Assembly (NCBI GenBank): GCA_021234155.1
Contig: JAJEKV010000033.1
Location: 10,920,163 to 10,984,162 of the forward strand
Length of the DNA stretch: 64,000 nucleotides
Source: Isoetes taiwanensis
Taxonomy: Eukaryota; Streptophyta; Lycopodiopsida; Isoetales; Isoetaceae
Direction of reading: 5' to 3'
The notes under the pieces were generated by a model that did no database searches, was not told the DNA's origin, and saw only the letters and a list, made by a program, of their open reading frames with translations. The stretch's first letter is position 1, and each line of letters begins with the position of its first letter. Below, piece by piece: positions 1 to 11,719 of the stretch. The translations under genes and the position numbers were made by a program.

Positions 1-210
1 GATTACATGAGGAACCTTAGCAGAGATATTGGCACTTCAGTGGAGCCTGCAGAATATAGATTGTTCCCAGGGCAGAGACTGGTACATGATATTCAGTACA
101 CTGAGGACATGTGGACAGGCCCAGTAAGGGGCATCACAGATATTGATATAATTGACATCCCTGATGAGGAAATAGAATGGGCTATAGAATTCTGCAGAAG
201 CACATACTAA
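1..210 (+). CDS. possible 3' end of a coding exon, entering from the left edge
   Basis: An open frame runs from the window edge, in frame with an ATG at position 7, to a TAA at 208-210. The translated end is mixed-composition and rich in Asp, Glu and Ile (about 70 residues), which looks more like protein than random sequence. I do not recognise the family. The upstream part is outside the window, so exon structure cannot be judged. It could equally be a piece of a decayed retroelement, because a second frame (177-488) opens across its stop and the next kilobases are repeats. Confidence 0.25.
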   Translation, partial: DYMRNLSRDIGTSVEPAEYRLFPGQRLVHDIQYTEDMWTGPVRGITDIDIIDIPDEEIEWAIEFCRSTY

Positions 211-1081
211 TGGTGCAACTATGGTGGTTCATGGAAAGCAACAGCAGAAGAATGACAGATCAACAGTTCGAGTATTACAGGGAATGCTATTACCATCACA
301 GGGGTCTGGCAGATGCATATGGCACTTTAATTATTTTGATGTCCACTACCAATGCAGATAGGCTGATTATTGAGCTAAACTGGGGAAATGGCAACACTCT
401 CATACTTCAGCCTAATTTCCGAGCTCACTTTGATTTCCTAAGCTCCTACCACTTTCAAACAAGTCATCCTATTCTTCCTAATCATTGACCTGCACCTCAC
501 TCTTTTTGGCTTGAAATAGATCTGCATATACCTTCTGCTTCTCATTGGCATCTAAACCATTTCTGCAGGAATTGGTCTGATACTTGTCTGCACCTATGCT
601 GCTCGACATTTTCAACATTGATCCTCATTGTATATGGGATCTCTTAGTTGCAGCACAACACATTCCTCAACCACTAATATGGTTGACTAATATTTTTGTC
701 TACAGACAACATTGCTATGTGCTTACTACAACACCTACTTAATTTGTATTTAATTGCATGCTTTATCACGAGTAGCCTACTTATAAAGGCTCACTCACTA
801 TGTTGTACCTTTTTCTATAATTAATGAAAAAAACCCCATTCACTCAAAAAAAAAAAAAAGGGAATTCTTTCTATCCATGCACATGTATTAATTTTAGAAT
901 ACATGAAATATTATAATACCAAGCCTGCATATTTGTTCACTCACCTATCTTCCCCAAACTAGTTTGTCATTATTCGAGTTAAGACTCAAAAGTTTATATT
1001 TTTTACATTTTAGAAGACATCACTGGAATGTAGACATCTTCAATTTGATCATAGCAGAGAACAAAAAACTAGAGACCATAC
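211..1081. other. AT-rich stretch without supported gene
   Basis: An open frame at 177-488 (about 100 residues) overlaps the preceding one but shows no motif I recognise. A short poly(A) run near 847-859 may be the scar of an old insertion. Nothing else can be supported. Confidence 0.4.
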
Positions 1082-1790
1082 GGGAATTGAACCCTCCTAG
1101 GGACCAAAGTCTAATTAACATAAAAGCAGAAAATAGAAAATGACGTAGTTTATGAACGGTTTGCACAAATCCAAAAGTGGCTTATATAACCAACCCGTTC
1201 AATCTGTAACATGCATAAATGCTCATCATTAAAAGCGCATAAATGCCCGTCATTAAAAGCTGTGTAACTCTGTGTATCTCTTTCTCTGTTCTAGCTTTGC
1301 ATAAATAACACATAATGCATCCTGCAGTGATGGAAATTGGAAATGACGATGTCCTGCAAGAATTCATGGCCTATATAATTGTTCAATATACGAGCTTAAG
1401 ATATCTCAAAATTAGGATCTCTGCACATATACAGCAGCTTAAAATATCTGCAGCACAGCATACACAGGGAATTGAACCCTCCAAGAGACCAGAGTTTAAT
1501 TAATATAAGTGCAGAAAATGACATGTAGTTTATGAACAGATTGCACAAATGCAAAAGTGGCTTATATAACCAAACCTGTTCAATCTGTAACATGCATAAA
1601 TGCTCATCATTAAAAGCTGTGTAACTGTGTGTATCTCTTTCTCTGTTCTAGCTTTGCATAAATAACACATAATGCATCCTGCAGTGATGGAAATTGGAAA
1701 TGACGTTGTCCTGCAAGAATTCATGGCCTATATCAATTGTTCAATATCCGAGCTTAAGATATCTCAAAATTAGGATCTTTGCACATGTGG
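1082..1790. repeat. tandem duplication, two ~380 bp copies
   Basis: The segment starting at 1082 recurs at about 1467 with roughly 90 percent identity by eye. Both copies contain the same landmarks in order: a gggaattgaaccctcc motif, a tttatgaacrg-ttgcacaaat block, taacatgcataaatgctcatc, and a gcatcctgcagtgatggaa block. The first copy has a small extra internal repeat (gcataaatgc..cattaaaagc twice). Short frames over it are repeated too and do not look like genes. Confidence 0.85.
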
Positions 1791-2500
1791 ATCTTGGTTG
1801 AAAACTATATATCATGATACAACATCTTAAAATATCTGCAACCACATGATACACATAATTACTTACAGAAAGGATCAAGTTTTAAAAGCTTAAAATGAAT
1901 GCATATTACAGATGGGCACCTGTTTTTCGCTTGGATAGTCTTTTTCCATGTTTGTACAATACAACAGACCAATTTCAGGATTACCTTCTTTCTTCTTGTG
2001 GAGCTTCAGGGTCTGTCACAATCCGTTGGCTATTAAAAAACTCAAAAGTAGCAGAAAATGCCCATTTTCAGAATCTGTAGACGACCTAAGGCCCTGCCCT
2101 TGCCCTGCCCTGTAATCAGTGAAGCTGCTGGATCCTGCTTTTAAGGAGCAAGAGAAAAAGGTTGGTTGAAACTATACATCATGATACAACAACTTAAAAT
2201 ATCTTCAACACATGATACACATAATTACTTACAAAAAGGATCAACTTCTAAAAGCTTAAAATGAATGCGTATTACAAATGGGCATCTGTTTTCACTTGGA
2301 CAGTGTTTTTCCTTGTTTGTACAACATAACAGATCAATTTCACGATTGCCTTCTTTCTTCTTGTAGAGCTTTAGGCTCTGTCACAATCTGTTGGCGATAA
2401 GAATCTGTAGACGACCTAAGGCCCTGCTCCCTGCAGCCCTTGTTCGGCCCTGTAACCAGTGAAGCTGCCGGATCCTGCTTTTGAAGAGCAAGAGAAAAAG
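1791..2500. repeat. second tandem duplication, two ~350 bp copies
   Basis: A unit starting with ggttgaaa-ctata-atcatgatac at 1795 is repeated at about 2162. Shared landmarks are an acacataattacttaca block, gcttaaaatgaatgc, cttctttcttcttgt-gagctt, and gaatctgtagacgaccta followed by a CCTG-rich tract. The copies differ by several indels. A piece of the unit's end appears again near 2506-2545, so a third partial copy is possible. Confidence 0.8.
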
Positions 2501-3009
2501 CTTGGCTTACCTTGAAGCTGCCAGATCCTGCGTTTTGTGGAGCAAGAGAAGTAAGGAAATAGGTTTATCTCCATATTTGGCGCAGTGGCATTTCAAAACT
2601 AAAGGAAAGGAAGCTGAACTATGGTTTTTTTCTCACAATCTACTCGACTTCACAAATAGAACCTCGCTCCAAGCCCTTGCCTCACCAAGCCCTGAAAGAA
2701 AATGTAGAAGCAGAAACCTCGAAAACTCAAAGAACCCTAAAATAACCTTGTTCGATGCTTGTATGTTGGATTTGGGATATTTGATGAAATCATAGTTGTA
2801 ACCATTAAAAAATGCCACTAAAAATATTGTGATAGTATGCGCACTCTAGATGTACTGATTTGTATGTCTTATCAAATACCGTCATGAAATCATATAAAAA
2901 CCATGTTAAGAAACGTATAAAGATACGTAAACAACCGCAAAAACCTTCATGTCTCCAATCTCCACTAAGCTCTCCAAAAAACTCTTGCTTATATGCTCTC
3001 CATGCTATT

Positions 3010-3106
3010 TGCATGTTCTATCTTGCATGCATGTTCCATCTTCCATGCATGTTCTATCTTGCAGGCATGTTCTATCTTGCATGCATATTCTATCTTGCAC
3101 GCATGT
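3010..3106. repeat. 18 bp minisatellite
   Basis: About five head-to-tail copies of an 18-mer close to catgttctatcttgcatg. Because 18 is a multiple of three, all frames through it stay open and give repeated hexapeptides. These frames are not evidence of a gene. Confidence 0.85.
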
Positions 3107-3129
3107 CAAGCATGCATGCATGCACATGA

Positions 3130-4078
3130 GTACGTATACTGGTCCATCAAGTGGCCAAGATCGTTACAGAAATCTATTCCTAATCTAGAAAGCATTAGGA
3201 TATGGATGCAGATGATAAAGCAAACCCCAAGAAAGAAGAGACTTTATGGTAGTCTTATAATATGGAAGAGAATATTGAATAGACTCCATCAACAACCTCA
3301 AACCAAGAGAATCATCCTTTCCAAGAAGCCTCCAAATAAAGTTCGAGATTATCGCCCCACTTTGGAAGTGAAAATTCAACACCCCAAGCCTGCCAACTGC
3401 TTTAGTTTAATGCACTTTGCCCTCAATGTTGGCCACAAATCTTTCCTCTCTTCCACTTTCAAATGAAGTTCCTGACATTACAAACAAGCACCTTCAACTT
3501 ACATTGAGGGGCTTATAGGACAGATGTCATATAAACTTGAGTATTACTAAGAACATATTTAGCTACATTAATTCTTCTTGGCATGGATAGTTTAGCTGTA
3601 TTGCACAAAATAAGTGCTTCTATAACCCTCTAATAATTTCATCCCAAGCATCTGAAGCAGAGATGTGAACCCTATCATAATTGGCAAATCTACTATTCAT
3701 TGGCCAACATGTTTCCATAAGAAAAGTGAAGTCCATATCCCTTGTGATGGAACTTAGGCTGTTCCCCTTCTGCCATGGAAAGTCCCTACAGTTTGAGGAG
3801 ACCATAAGCAGGATGAGGGGATTGCACTAGCAACAACAGAAGTAGATCGAGGCATTGCAAAAGCAGCAACAGTGAACCCCCAGGGGTTGCACAACACGCA
3901 CATCAGCAGTAGCACTTAGCATTGCGAGCAAATGGACCATCTGTTCTTTTTGCGCAACGTCTCCCACGCTTGGGCAGTTACCTTGAACTAGAGCAATGGC
4001 TTCTCCAGCGTTTGGGAAGAAAGCAAGAGGCAGATGATGTGATGCCAAAAAGTCAAAGTTTTACTTTGCATAGAATAT
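3130..4078. other. core between inverted repeats, no supported gene
   Basis: Frames of 60-157 residues occur on both strands (for example 2993-3466 on the plus strand), but they start inside the minisatellite or have no recognisable motif. I see no intron-exon pattern or transposase signature. Confidence 0.4.
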
Positions 4079-4152
4079 AGAAAAGAAAAGAAAAGAAAAG
4101 AAAAGAAAAGAAAAGAAAAGAAAAGAAAAGAAAAGAAAAGAAGAAAAGAAAA
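4079..4152. repeat. (AAAAG)n microsatellite
   Basis: About 14 uninterrupted AAAAG units, followed by an imperfect end. On the opposite strand this reads as a Phe/Leu/Ser repeat, which is an artefact. Confidence 0.97.
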
Positions 4153-4479
4153 TTTTAACGTCCACGAAGACGAAGACGAGATATGGTCATGAGATGATAC
4201 AAAGCATGGGCAAAAGCCCAAATGAATCCAGGGCATGACCCGAAGGCCAAATAATTAAATTAAACCTAAATAAAAGAAAATATACTATATATACCAAACT
4301 CCAGCCTCCCACCACCTCCAGCCAATATGTAGCATTATAACAGGGGTTTTTTTTGTGATTTTATACGCTTTTTGGCATGGTTTTCATATGATTTCATGGA
4401 CGTATTGCACGAGGCATACTAATCAGTATATCTAGAGTGCACTCCACATTTTATTGTCTAAATTCCATATATCAATGGT

Positions 4480-4897
4480 TCACTTTAGGGTTATTTTAGG
4501 GTTTTGAGTTTATATTTTAGGGTTGTGAACACACAATGTTATATGGTGTAGACAGATTCGAGGGATGTTGTTATGGTGCAACAGATTCGGCCCAGGTCGT
4601 GAAACATTTGTTTTAGGGTTGTAAAAGAGGAAGATGCTGCTTATTCTTTGGAAGCGGCTATGCTGGGGGCATTTCTGCCGGACTGGTGAAGCAAAGTTCG
4701 GATATGTCTTGTTCGTGATACATGCATCGGAGTTGGGTTATTACAGGGGTAATATAAGAGATGTATTAGGGTTGTCAGTTTGGCTGTGTATCAGACATAC
4801 GTGTATTAGTTTAAGGCTAACTCAATGTGGCAATTTTCTTTGATCAATTCGTTCTGGCAGAAGAGGATCTCGCTGCAGGTTCCGCAGCTGTTTGTGC
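4480..4897. other. stretch with scattered TTTAGGG-like motifs, no gene
   Basis: Four or five ttttagggtt motifs lie at about 4486-4530, 4611 and 4767. They resemble the plant telomere unit and the telobox found in some promoters, but they are spaced irregularly and form no array. Confidence 0.4.
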
Positions 4898-5029
4898 AAT
4901 CCGGATATTGGATTTCGGAAGAGGCTTTGCAATCCGGATATTGGATTCCAGAAGAGGCTGTGTAATCCGGATATTGGACTCCAGAAGAGGCTGTACAACT
5001 CGGAAATTAGATTTCGGAAGAGGTTTGTT
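4898..5029. repeat. 33 bp tandem repeat, four copies
   Basis: Units start at 4898, 4931, 4964 and 4997 with aatccggatattgga and end with a ggaagaggct-like block. The fourth copy is the most diverged. The period preserves frame, so the plus-strand frame 4827-5063 encodes an 11-residue repeat (around IRILD..RRG). I see no flanking domain, so a real protein is doubtful. Confidence 0.85.
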
Positions 5030-6929
5030 ATTTGCTGTTGATAGAGCTCTGATCTTCTGTTGAAAACGCAGGTGCAGCGTGAGCTTGATTGATGTCACAG
5101 CTGGCAGCTCAATAGTTTTGATTCTGAAACTCTTACTGACAGACTTTAAGCTTAAAAAATTAAAACCCCACTGTGATTTATCCTTATTTCAGAGGAAGTG
5201 CAGCTCGGTTTTAGTACTTGGATTGACCGGTAAAAATCTTCTATTGTTTTTCTGAGTACTTAGTATTTCTGGTCTGTTTGCAGACCTAACTCAATTTTTC
5301 TCAATATCTCGAAGAGCTGCAGCAGTGACGAACATGGGTCGTAGAGCCGGCGTTGGTCATGCACTGGAGTTCCAGCTACAACGGGGAACTACCAGCTATT
5401 TATAGGTGAAGATTAACAGCTTTGTGGAGATCAGGTAAGATCTTCTTCCTCTTTCAAATGCTTGTATCAAAGAATACTTCTTTTTCATTTTGAATTATTT
5501 TGTTTAACCTACTACGATAGTGTTAGAAATGGTCATCAGCTCTTAGTGTATGGTTATGTGCCAAATGAAGTTATTGTGATTCCCTTACATTGCAAATTCC
5601 AATCTAAGGACTTAGCTGGGACAAGGGTTAATATTGCAGTAAAAACAGCCAAAGCTCTTCTGAAGATCCTCCCGTAGTTTATAAAAATAACATGTCCTCT
5701 TTATAAATTGGTTTGAAGTCTACTGATGTTAATTGTCTTTCAATAGAGACTTTTTAAACCATAAAGGTCATGTAAGAGCTTGCAGTTGAATGCGTTGCAT
5801 TTTTTATGAAAACACGAAAACACGGCTACAGTAAGATGTGATATTGTGAAGACACCATTTGCACCTTTCCCTCTGATACAACTGTCTATTCCTAAATGCC
5901 ACAATTACCAAGTATGAAAATACTTGGTGATCGTAGCTTTTGTGCAAAAAAGAAGATGGATACGGTCATCATTTTTTGTCCAGCTTCTTGGTTTACATTG
6001 CATATATTGATGCTGCAACTGTGAGTGCTGGTTTTAGCTGGTCTTGGAATACAAGGCTCTTCGCACTTTGTTTTTAGCAGTGAATACATCTAGCGACATT
6101 CCGGAGATATCAAGTATTCTGCTAAATCATCTGTTCAAGTGTTCTTTGATACTTGAATGAACCATTCACAAATGTTCAATCGATTACAAACATATCGAGG
6201 TAATGAAAAAAGATTATATTGTGTGCAAGAGTTATTATCTAGATATTGAACTATTCAATATTCTTGTAACATATGCTTGAAATAGATGCTTGAAATCTTT
6301 ATTTTCCTCTTGAAGTCTTTATTTTCCTGTTTGCCTTCAAATCTTTTGATAACATAAATCATTAATAATCTCCAACAACTCTAATTATACTTCCCCCTTA
6401 ATAATAGAACTCATATTTTGAGTTCTATTGAAGTTTATGGTTTGCAACATCAACTCATCCAAATGTTATATAACGTTGTTTGTTTTTGGCCCCGAAGAGG
6501 CAAAAAAAATTTTTAACCTATAACACAAACCATTATGTTACACGCATTAAAATTAAATTCCCCCTTAAACCCCCTTTTGTTTGGGTGCATATTCAAACGG
6601 GGGGTGACCTAGAGCCGACTTCGTGGTAGGGCAAAGCCCCATTGGGCACGTGCCGGGAGTGTAGGGCAGCGAGAGCCCTTATAATTATGTTTTGCATGTA
6701 CAAAATTAACACCATATAGTATATTGCCTGAAATCTTATAGTATTCCTTCACCTACAAGGAACCAATTTGAAAGTGAATGGATGGTCGACATTTATGCCG
6801 CCATTTGCATTTTTCTACGCTGTATGTGATTTGCACAATGCCAAGTGGCAACATCATTATTTGTCTACGTGGAAGTTGAGCTCTTAAAACTCTTTTCCAA
6901 GCTTAGCACAACACCACGAGCTTCCAAAG
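5030..6929. other. intergenic stretch upstream of PDX2
   Basis: A frame at 5462-5677 (+, 71 residues) ends in a Lys/Ala/Leu-rich stretch that looks faintly exon-like, but nothing confirms it. A GC-rich island sits at 6595-6685 in an otherwise AT-rich region. The last 100 bases before 6930 should hold the PDX2 5' UTR and core promoter. No convincing TATA box is visible. Confidence 0.4.
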
Positions 6930-8892
6930 ATGGCCGTGGGCGTTCTGGCGCTCCAGGGCTCCTTCCATGAACACATCCTCGGTATGTTCTGATAAAATAA
7001 CCCTGCTTTTTATCTGTATTGGGTCCTTGGTTTACCTCTAGAATATTTTTTGCAGCTCTTAATAAACTTGGAATGGATGCCACTGAAGTCCGGAAGCCTG
7101 AACAGCTAGAAGGTCTCTCTGGTCTAATCATTCCTGGTGGCGAAAGTACCACAATGGCTAAACTTGCAGAAAGTTACAATCTCGTAAGTTTAGATGATAA
7201 CTTTTCAGTAAATGCCCACCGTCAATAAAGGCTATGGACTTCAAAGCGGGAGTTATGTTGTTCATAATAATCCCGCAATATAGAGCTGGTGTCGTAACAT
7301 CGGTAAAAGAGAACTGAGCCTCTGGAGTATTTATCATGTACTGTTTTGCAGTTTCCTGCGCTTAGAAAATTCACAAAATCAGGAAAGCCTGTATGGGGTA
7401 CATGTGCAGGGCTTATATTCCTTGCAGATAGAGCTGTTGGTGAGTAAGAGTGGGGAAACGTAGAAGAGAATTGTGTCATTTATGTTCTAAGCTGATTTAC
7501 TCATCTTACTATGCAGGACAGAAAGCTGGAGGTCAGGAGCTTTTAGGAGGCCTTGATTGCACTGTGCATCGCAATTTTTTTGGCAGTCAGGTTGATGTTT
7601 CAGTTCCTCTTAGTCAAAATGGATTAAATATCTAGTAGCTCAGTTCGTTCTAAGCACATGTTTTGGCTTGCAAACATTAAGTCTCCCAATATTTTGCATC
7701 CTAGATCTGTGGAAGCCTATAGCATTTCTGCACTGAAATTGATTGTGTTATTAACATTTTCCACTATGTTGTCTTGCAGCAGTAATTAACCAGCTCTTTT
7801 ACAGATTAATAGCTTTGAGACGGAGCTTCTTGTGCCTGCATTGGAAGCAACTGAAGGTGGTCCTCCAAGCTTTCGTGCTGTGTTCATTCGTGCTCCTGCT
7901 ATTATAGAAAGTGGTCCTGCAGTCGAAATTCTTGCTGAGTATTACCTTCCGGCAGATCAGGTCTGCTTGTCCAGCATTCTATGGCATGATAAAATTAGTC
8001 AACGGTAGGTTCATATAGTAACTGGAACCTAACCAGTGTCTTATCTTACAAGTAGCATGAGATTGAAATTAGTCAATGATAAGGTGAACATAAGTAACTG
8101 GAACCCAGTGAGTAAGATTATTACAGTTTACATGCCATTGAATAAAAATAAATTACAATCTTAATTTGAGATATTAGGGGCTACAAGTGACATTTTCTTG
8201 AATCTGGACTCAGAAGCTCATTTTCAGAATGTTGCTTTGTACCATATGGGATGTAAAACCCATATGATGCTCATCAGTAAGCATGTGCATAAACAATATT
8301 GCTGTCTATGGCTGTGTCTTTCAGTGGGAAAAAACGCGTACAGAGAAATATCTTTGGAATCTGTGGATTGAAGTTGTTATAGTTTGCCAGTTATTAGATA
8401 GTGCATAGACGTTAGTAAATCTTTCTTTTCAAGGCTGATTAGGTCGCAATATGACGAGTCCTCAATCCATGATGTCATGAGCCAACTTTGATGTAAACTG
8501 AAGGACATTTAAAGTTGTAGCATCTCCATCCACCCTTCATTAGATTTATTGAGTATAAATTTTGTTGTTCTTTTAGCAGGGTACTCCAGACCACGAAGAA
8601 CAAAGGGTGGCTGTAGCTGTAAGACAAGGAAATGTACTTGCAACTGCATTTCATCCAGAGCTTACCTCTGACACCCGCTGGTAATAATTTGCAGGATGCA
8701 GCGGAATAATGAATCTTAAAAGTTGTACTGATGTGTAAAATGCTTGTTACTTTAACCAGGCATAGTCTTTTCCTAAAAATGGTTGGCAAAAGTGAGGAAG
8801 ACCAGCCTGCACTTGTGATCGCCAAGAGGGATGCACGAAAGGACCTTCCTGTCTTCTGTCATTCTGATCACTTGAGTTTTGAAATCCAATAA
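6930..8892 (+). CDS. PDX2: pyridoxal 5'-phosphate synthase glutaminase subunit (PDX2/SNO), seven exons
   Basis: PDX2 hydrolyses glutamine and passes ammonia to PDX1, which makes pyridoxal 5'-phosphate (vitamin B6) in the cytosol. Seven exons join in one frame: 6930-6981, 7056-7183, 7352-7439, 7517-7590, 7805-7960, 8580-8680 and 8760-8892, all with GT-AG introns. The sum is 732 nt, or 243 residues plus a TAA stop, close to the family's usual length. The ATG begins [10 protein letters not shown], the conserved first strand of the fold. Visible motifs are the oxyanion loop PGGEST (residues 44-49), the nucleophile elbow WGTCAG with Cys78, and FHPEL with His191 and Glu193, completing the Cys-His-Glu triad. 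No frameshift or stop is present, so this is probably a working gene. Uncertain points are the untranslated ends and whether alternative splice sites are used. Confidence 0.96.
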
Positions 8893-8918
8893 TGCTGAAT
8901 ACTCAAGGTGCCTGCTCC

Positions 8919-9056
8919 AAGGTGCCAAGTTCTTATTTACATAATTCAAAAGCTGCAGAGCAAAGATCAGCTAGATATGTCATTCATAAGGTGCCAAGTT
9001 CTTATTTACATAATTCAAAAGCTGCAGAGCAAAGATCAGCTAGATATGTCATTCAT
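8919..9056. repeat. 69 bp direct tandem duplication just after PDX2
   Basis: The block aaggtgccaagttcttattt onward occurs at 8919-8987 and again at 8988-9056, apparently without a mismatch. It begins 27 bases after the PDX2 stop, so it probably lies in the 3' UTR. The lack of divergence suggests a recent event. Confidence 0.93.
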
Positions 9057-10260
9057 ATTGTACAATAGATTGTAAGGGGATATTGCCATTCAGATGGATA
9101 TTAGCATTAAGGCCCCATGAGCTGGGCACACATGTAAAATACAACGTACTTCATTTATTCTTATAATTCTATTCTTTTTACTCCTTCTGGAATCCTATGT
9201 TCATGCCATGCAATATTTTTGACTTAACTATGTCTACATGCGCTAAATGACAGCTGCAAGGCAGGTTTATTTAAAGCCATTGTCTTTTAGTGGAGAACCT
9301 TAGATCTGATAACTCTAGTTATATTTGAATTCTTCTGGAATAAGCAAGAAGATTGCATCATTTTTAGGAGTTTCTGTATGCCTACTGTGCATCGCAACAG
9401 AGACAGCAGTGTATATCTAGAAGATTGGAATATGATGACGAATCATCTGACAGTGCTTGTACTTTCTGTCTGAAACAAGTCTCAAATTGTAGACTTATAA
9501 AATTTGGAACAAATAACTAAAGATTCTGCATGCTTGAAAAGCCACGGGGCATGAAGCTATAAATTTGTGCTCTTCTGGATCTGTCTGCGTAGAAAACTAT
9601 CAACTGAACAAGGTTTACACGATGAATCCATGAGTAAGACACCTCTGCTCAAAATCTACTCTAGTTTCTTCACGCAGAAAACCCCCTTCGCGACAGTATC
9701 AAAGAGCCAACGAATGCACCTCACAGGCTCCTAATGAGCAAGCTGCAGCCATCTAGCAAGTTGCATTTCGCATGGACACGAAAATGAAATGCGGACATGG
9801 ATGATGATATCCCTCTCAAGGAAATCTGAAACAGTATCTCGTATAGATTGAATTAAAGGATAATCTGCAGATGTTGCATCTTACCTGAAAGCCTTGAGGC
9901 TCTGCCTCCTTGGCTCTTCACAACACTGCATCCGTTGATGAGCCTACTACTTAATCATGAAGCAATGCACCATCCTCAAAAACTTTTCAGAAACAAGCTA
10001 TGGATTGACACAATCAAAAATGGAATGCCAGTGTTTTGTTACCTTCAGGCAGAAAAGCCATCACTTGGATAATTATACGAAGGCAAAAATATTTCCTTGA
10101 TAAGCCAGATTTGTAAATCAGGGCTGCTCACAAACTGCAGGTGTCAATTACTATGAACTTTGCTCCTATGGGTAGATTAACTTCTGGCAGGACAAGTTCT
10201 GGATTTAGCTGCAGTCCTAGATTTTAATCTATGTGAAATCTACTTTTCGTCATGGCATCA
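9057..10260. other. region without supported gene
   Basis: This is ordinary AT-rich sequence with no long frame and no repeat I can see. Its first part may be the PDX2 3' UTR and terminator. Some of the right half may be old copia sequence, because a copia RT piece follows at 10372. Confidence 0.35.
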
Positions 10261-10377
10261 TTGATGAAGAATCTATTTGAAATGATCCCAGGTATGCACC
10301 ACTGATGAAGAATCTATTAGAAATAATCCAGGTATGCACCATTGATGAAGAATCTATTTGAAATAATTCCAGGTTAT
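10261..10377. repeat. ~41 bp tandem repeat, three copies
   Basis: The block tgatgaagaatctatt-gaaat followed by a ccaggt-atgcacca end occurs three times, starting at about 10261, 10302 and 10342. Confidence 0.85.
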
Positions 10378-11200
10378 GTTGCAAAAGCGCAGAAAGCCAA
10401 AGTTTGCAGGGTTAACAAGGCGATCTATGGGCTTAAATAATCTCTCAGCCTATGGTGTAGGACCCAATGAAATGAAGCAGACTAAAATGTGTACATTAAG
10501 AGGAAAAAACGTTATCATTGTGTTCTCTTTGTTGTTCGACTCTTTCTTTTGTTTTTGGAACATCGAGGAGCCACTCAATGGCAAGGTGTTAACATATCCC
10601 CCGATTTGGCATTAGCTATGAAGGGAGAGCTAGCGCTTTTGTTCTAAGTTGCAAGGAGTAATTAGCTGATCAAGAAGAAAATAAAAAGCCACTGTTAGCA
10701 CATGTGAATGTGGATAGCATATTACATTTGAATAGAACACACATTTTATGACAGCTGATGTATTTGGCTTGCAAGAACAAAAAACACGTTTGGGGATGGT
10801 AAGAGTTTGACTATGGTTGACATGCTCAAGAGATCTTGTGTGAACTGAAAAAGTAGCTGCAGCAGATTTATTATGTCCTGAACACTTTATGTCAACGTCA
10901 TTCTTGAGGGGAAATGTTGGAAAGAAATATTATGTGAAGTGACATTTGTCACTGTTATTGAGAATTTTGGGTGTTTCTGTGTTTCCGTTCCTTCTATTTA
11001 ATTGATTTGAAAGTTAACGAGGTGCTGTTTGGACTCTGTTTGGACTCTGTGAAAGATCATAGCTCTAGTAATACAAAGCAAGTTTTTTGTGTGTTCTTTG
11101 TTAGCCATGATTATCAAACCAAAGAAGCAATTAACATGGAGAATGCAAAGCACCAATTTTGGTAGTGCCGTCGAATTTTGGTAGTATGATTGCATCATCT
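10372..11200 (+). mobile_element. relic of a Ty1/copia retrotransposon
   Basis: The frame at 10372-10440 reads GYVAKAQKAKVCRVNKAIYG followed by LK and a stop. This fits the copia reverse transcriptase segment usually written as GF..G....VC+L.KALYGLKQ. Downstream, at 10906-10914, a purine tract gaggggaaa is followed by tgttggaaag, as expected for the start of a copia 3' LTR. Between them only broken frames remain. The right end of the supposed LTR is unclear. Most of gag, integrase and the 5' LTR are missing or unrecognisable, so this is an old, truncated copy. Confidence 0.6.
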
Positions 11201-11224
11201 ATGGCCAATCATACAACATGATAT

Positions 11225-11719
11225 TGAATTTTTAGATCCATACACACCCTATTTAAATATGAATATTGTATTAACATAATATTGTACATGGCACCATATA
11301 CTAAGAAATTGAACCATTGAATACCCCCTCCCCCCCTTCCCCATGGGACCTCGCTATTGTTTTTGCTAATATTCGTATAGGCGTCCATCAGAATGCTCAG
11401 ACCATTAGATGTTTTGATTTCTGGCGGCCTTGGCCATCGTTAGGCACGACTAGTCTTTTAGCAAGTTTTAATTCACTGTCAGTTGGAGTATGAAATTACT
11501 GCAAAGATTGTGAAGCGCATTGTACACATGTACGAGCATATATATTTGGGGCTCCTCACCTACTGTTGGACGCCCTCTATTAATATCAGCAAAAACAACT
11601 AGGAGATCTGTGGTGTTTTAATTCAATGGTTCAATTTCTCAATACATGGGATGCCATATACGATATTATATTAATACAATATCCATATATAATAGGGTGC
11701 GTATAGATCTAAATTTTTT
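11225..11719. mobile_element. foldback or MITE-like element with long inverted ends
   Basis: Sequence from 11225 inward (gaatttttagatccatacac) matches the reverse complement of the end near 11719. The match continues with gaps for about 170 bases per side: block one covers gaatattgtattaa-ataat, and block two covers the attgtttttgctaatatt and ggcgtcca motifs. The loop is about 150 bases. No coding capacity is visible, so it depends on another element for movement. I could not fix a target duplication. Confidence 0.7.

Larger units (their letters stand above)
2725..4512. repeat. pair of ~170-220 bp inverted repeats around a 1.4 kb core
   Basis: The stretch 2725-2945 is matched by the reverse complement of about 4340-4512. 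Shared blocks in order are actcaaa-accctaaaataacc, gcactctagat-tactgatt, a catgaaatcatat-aaaaccatg block and an aa-cgtataaa block. Identity by eye is near 80-85 percent with gaps. The core holds an 18 bp minisatellite and an AAAAG repeat but no transposase I can see. A non-autonomous DNA transposon or an inverted duplication would both fit. I did not find a clean target duplication. Confidence 0.55.

Noticed and set aside
3988-4236. Phe/Leu-rich minus-strand frame
   Set aside because: It is produced by the AAAAG microsatellite.
4480-4620. Interstitial telomere repeat
   Set aside because: The TTTAGGG-like motifs are few and irregularly spaced.
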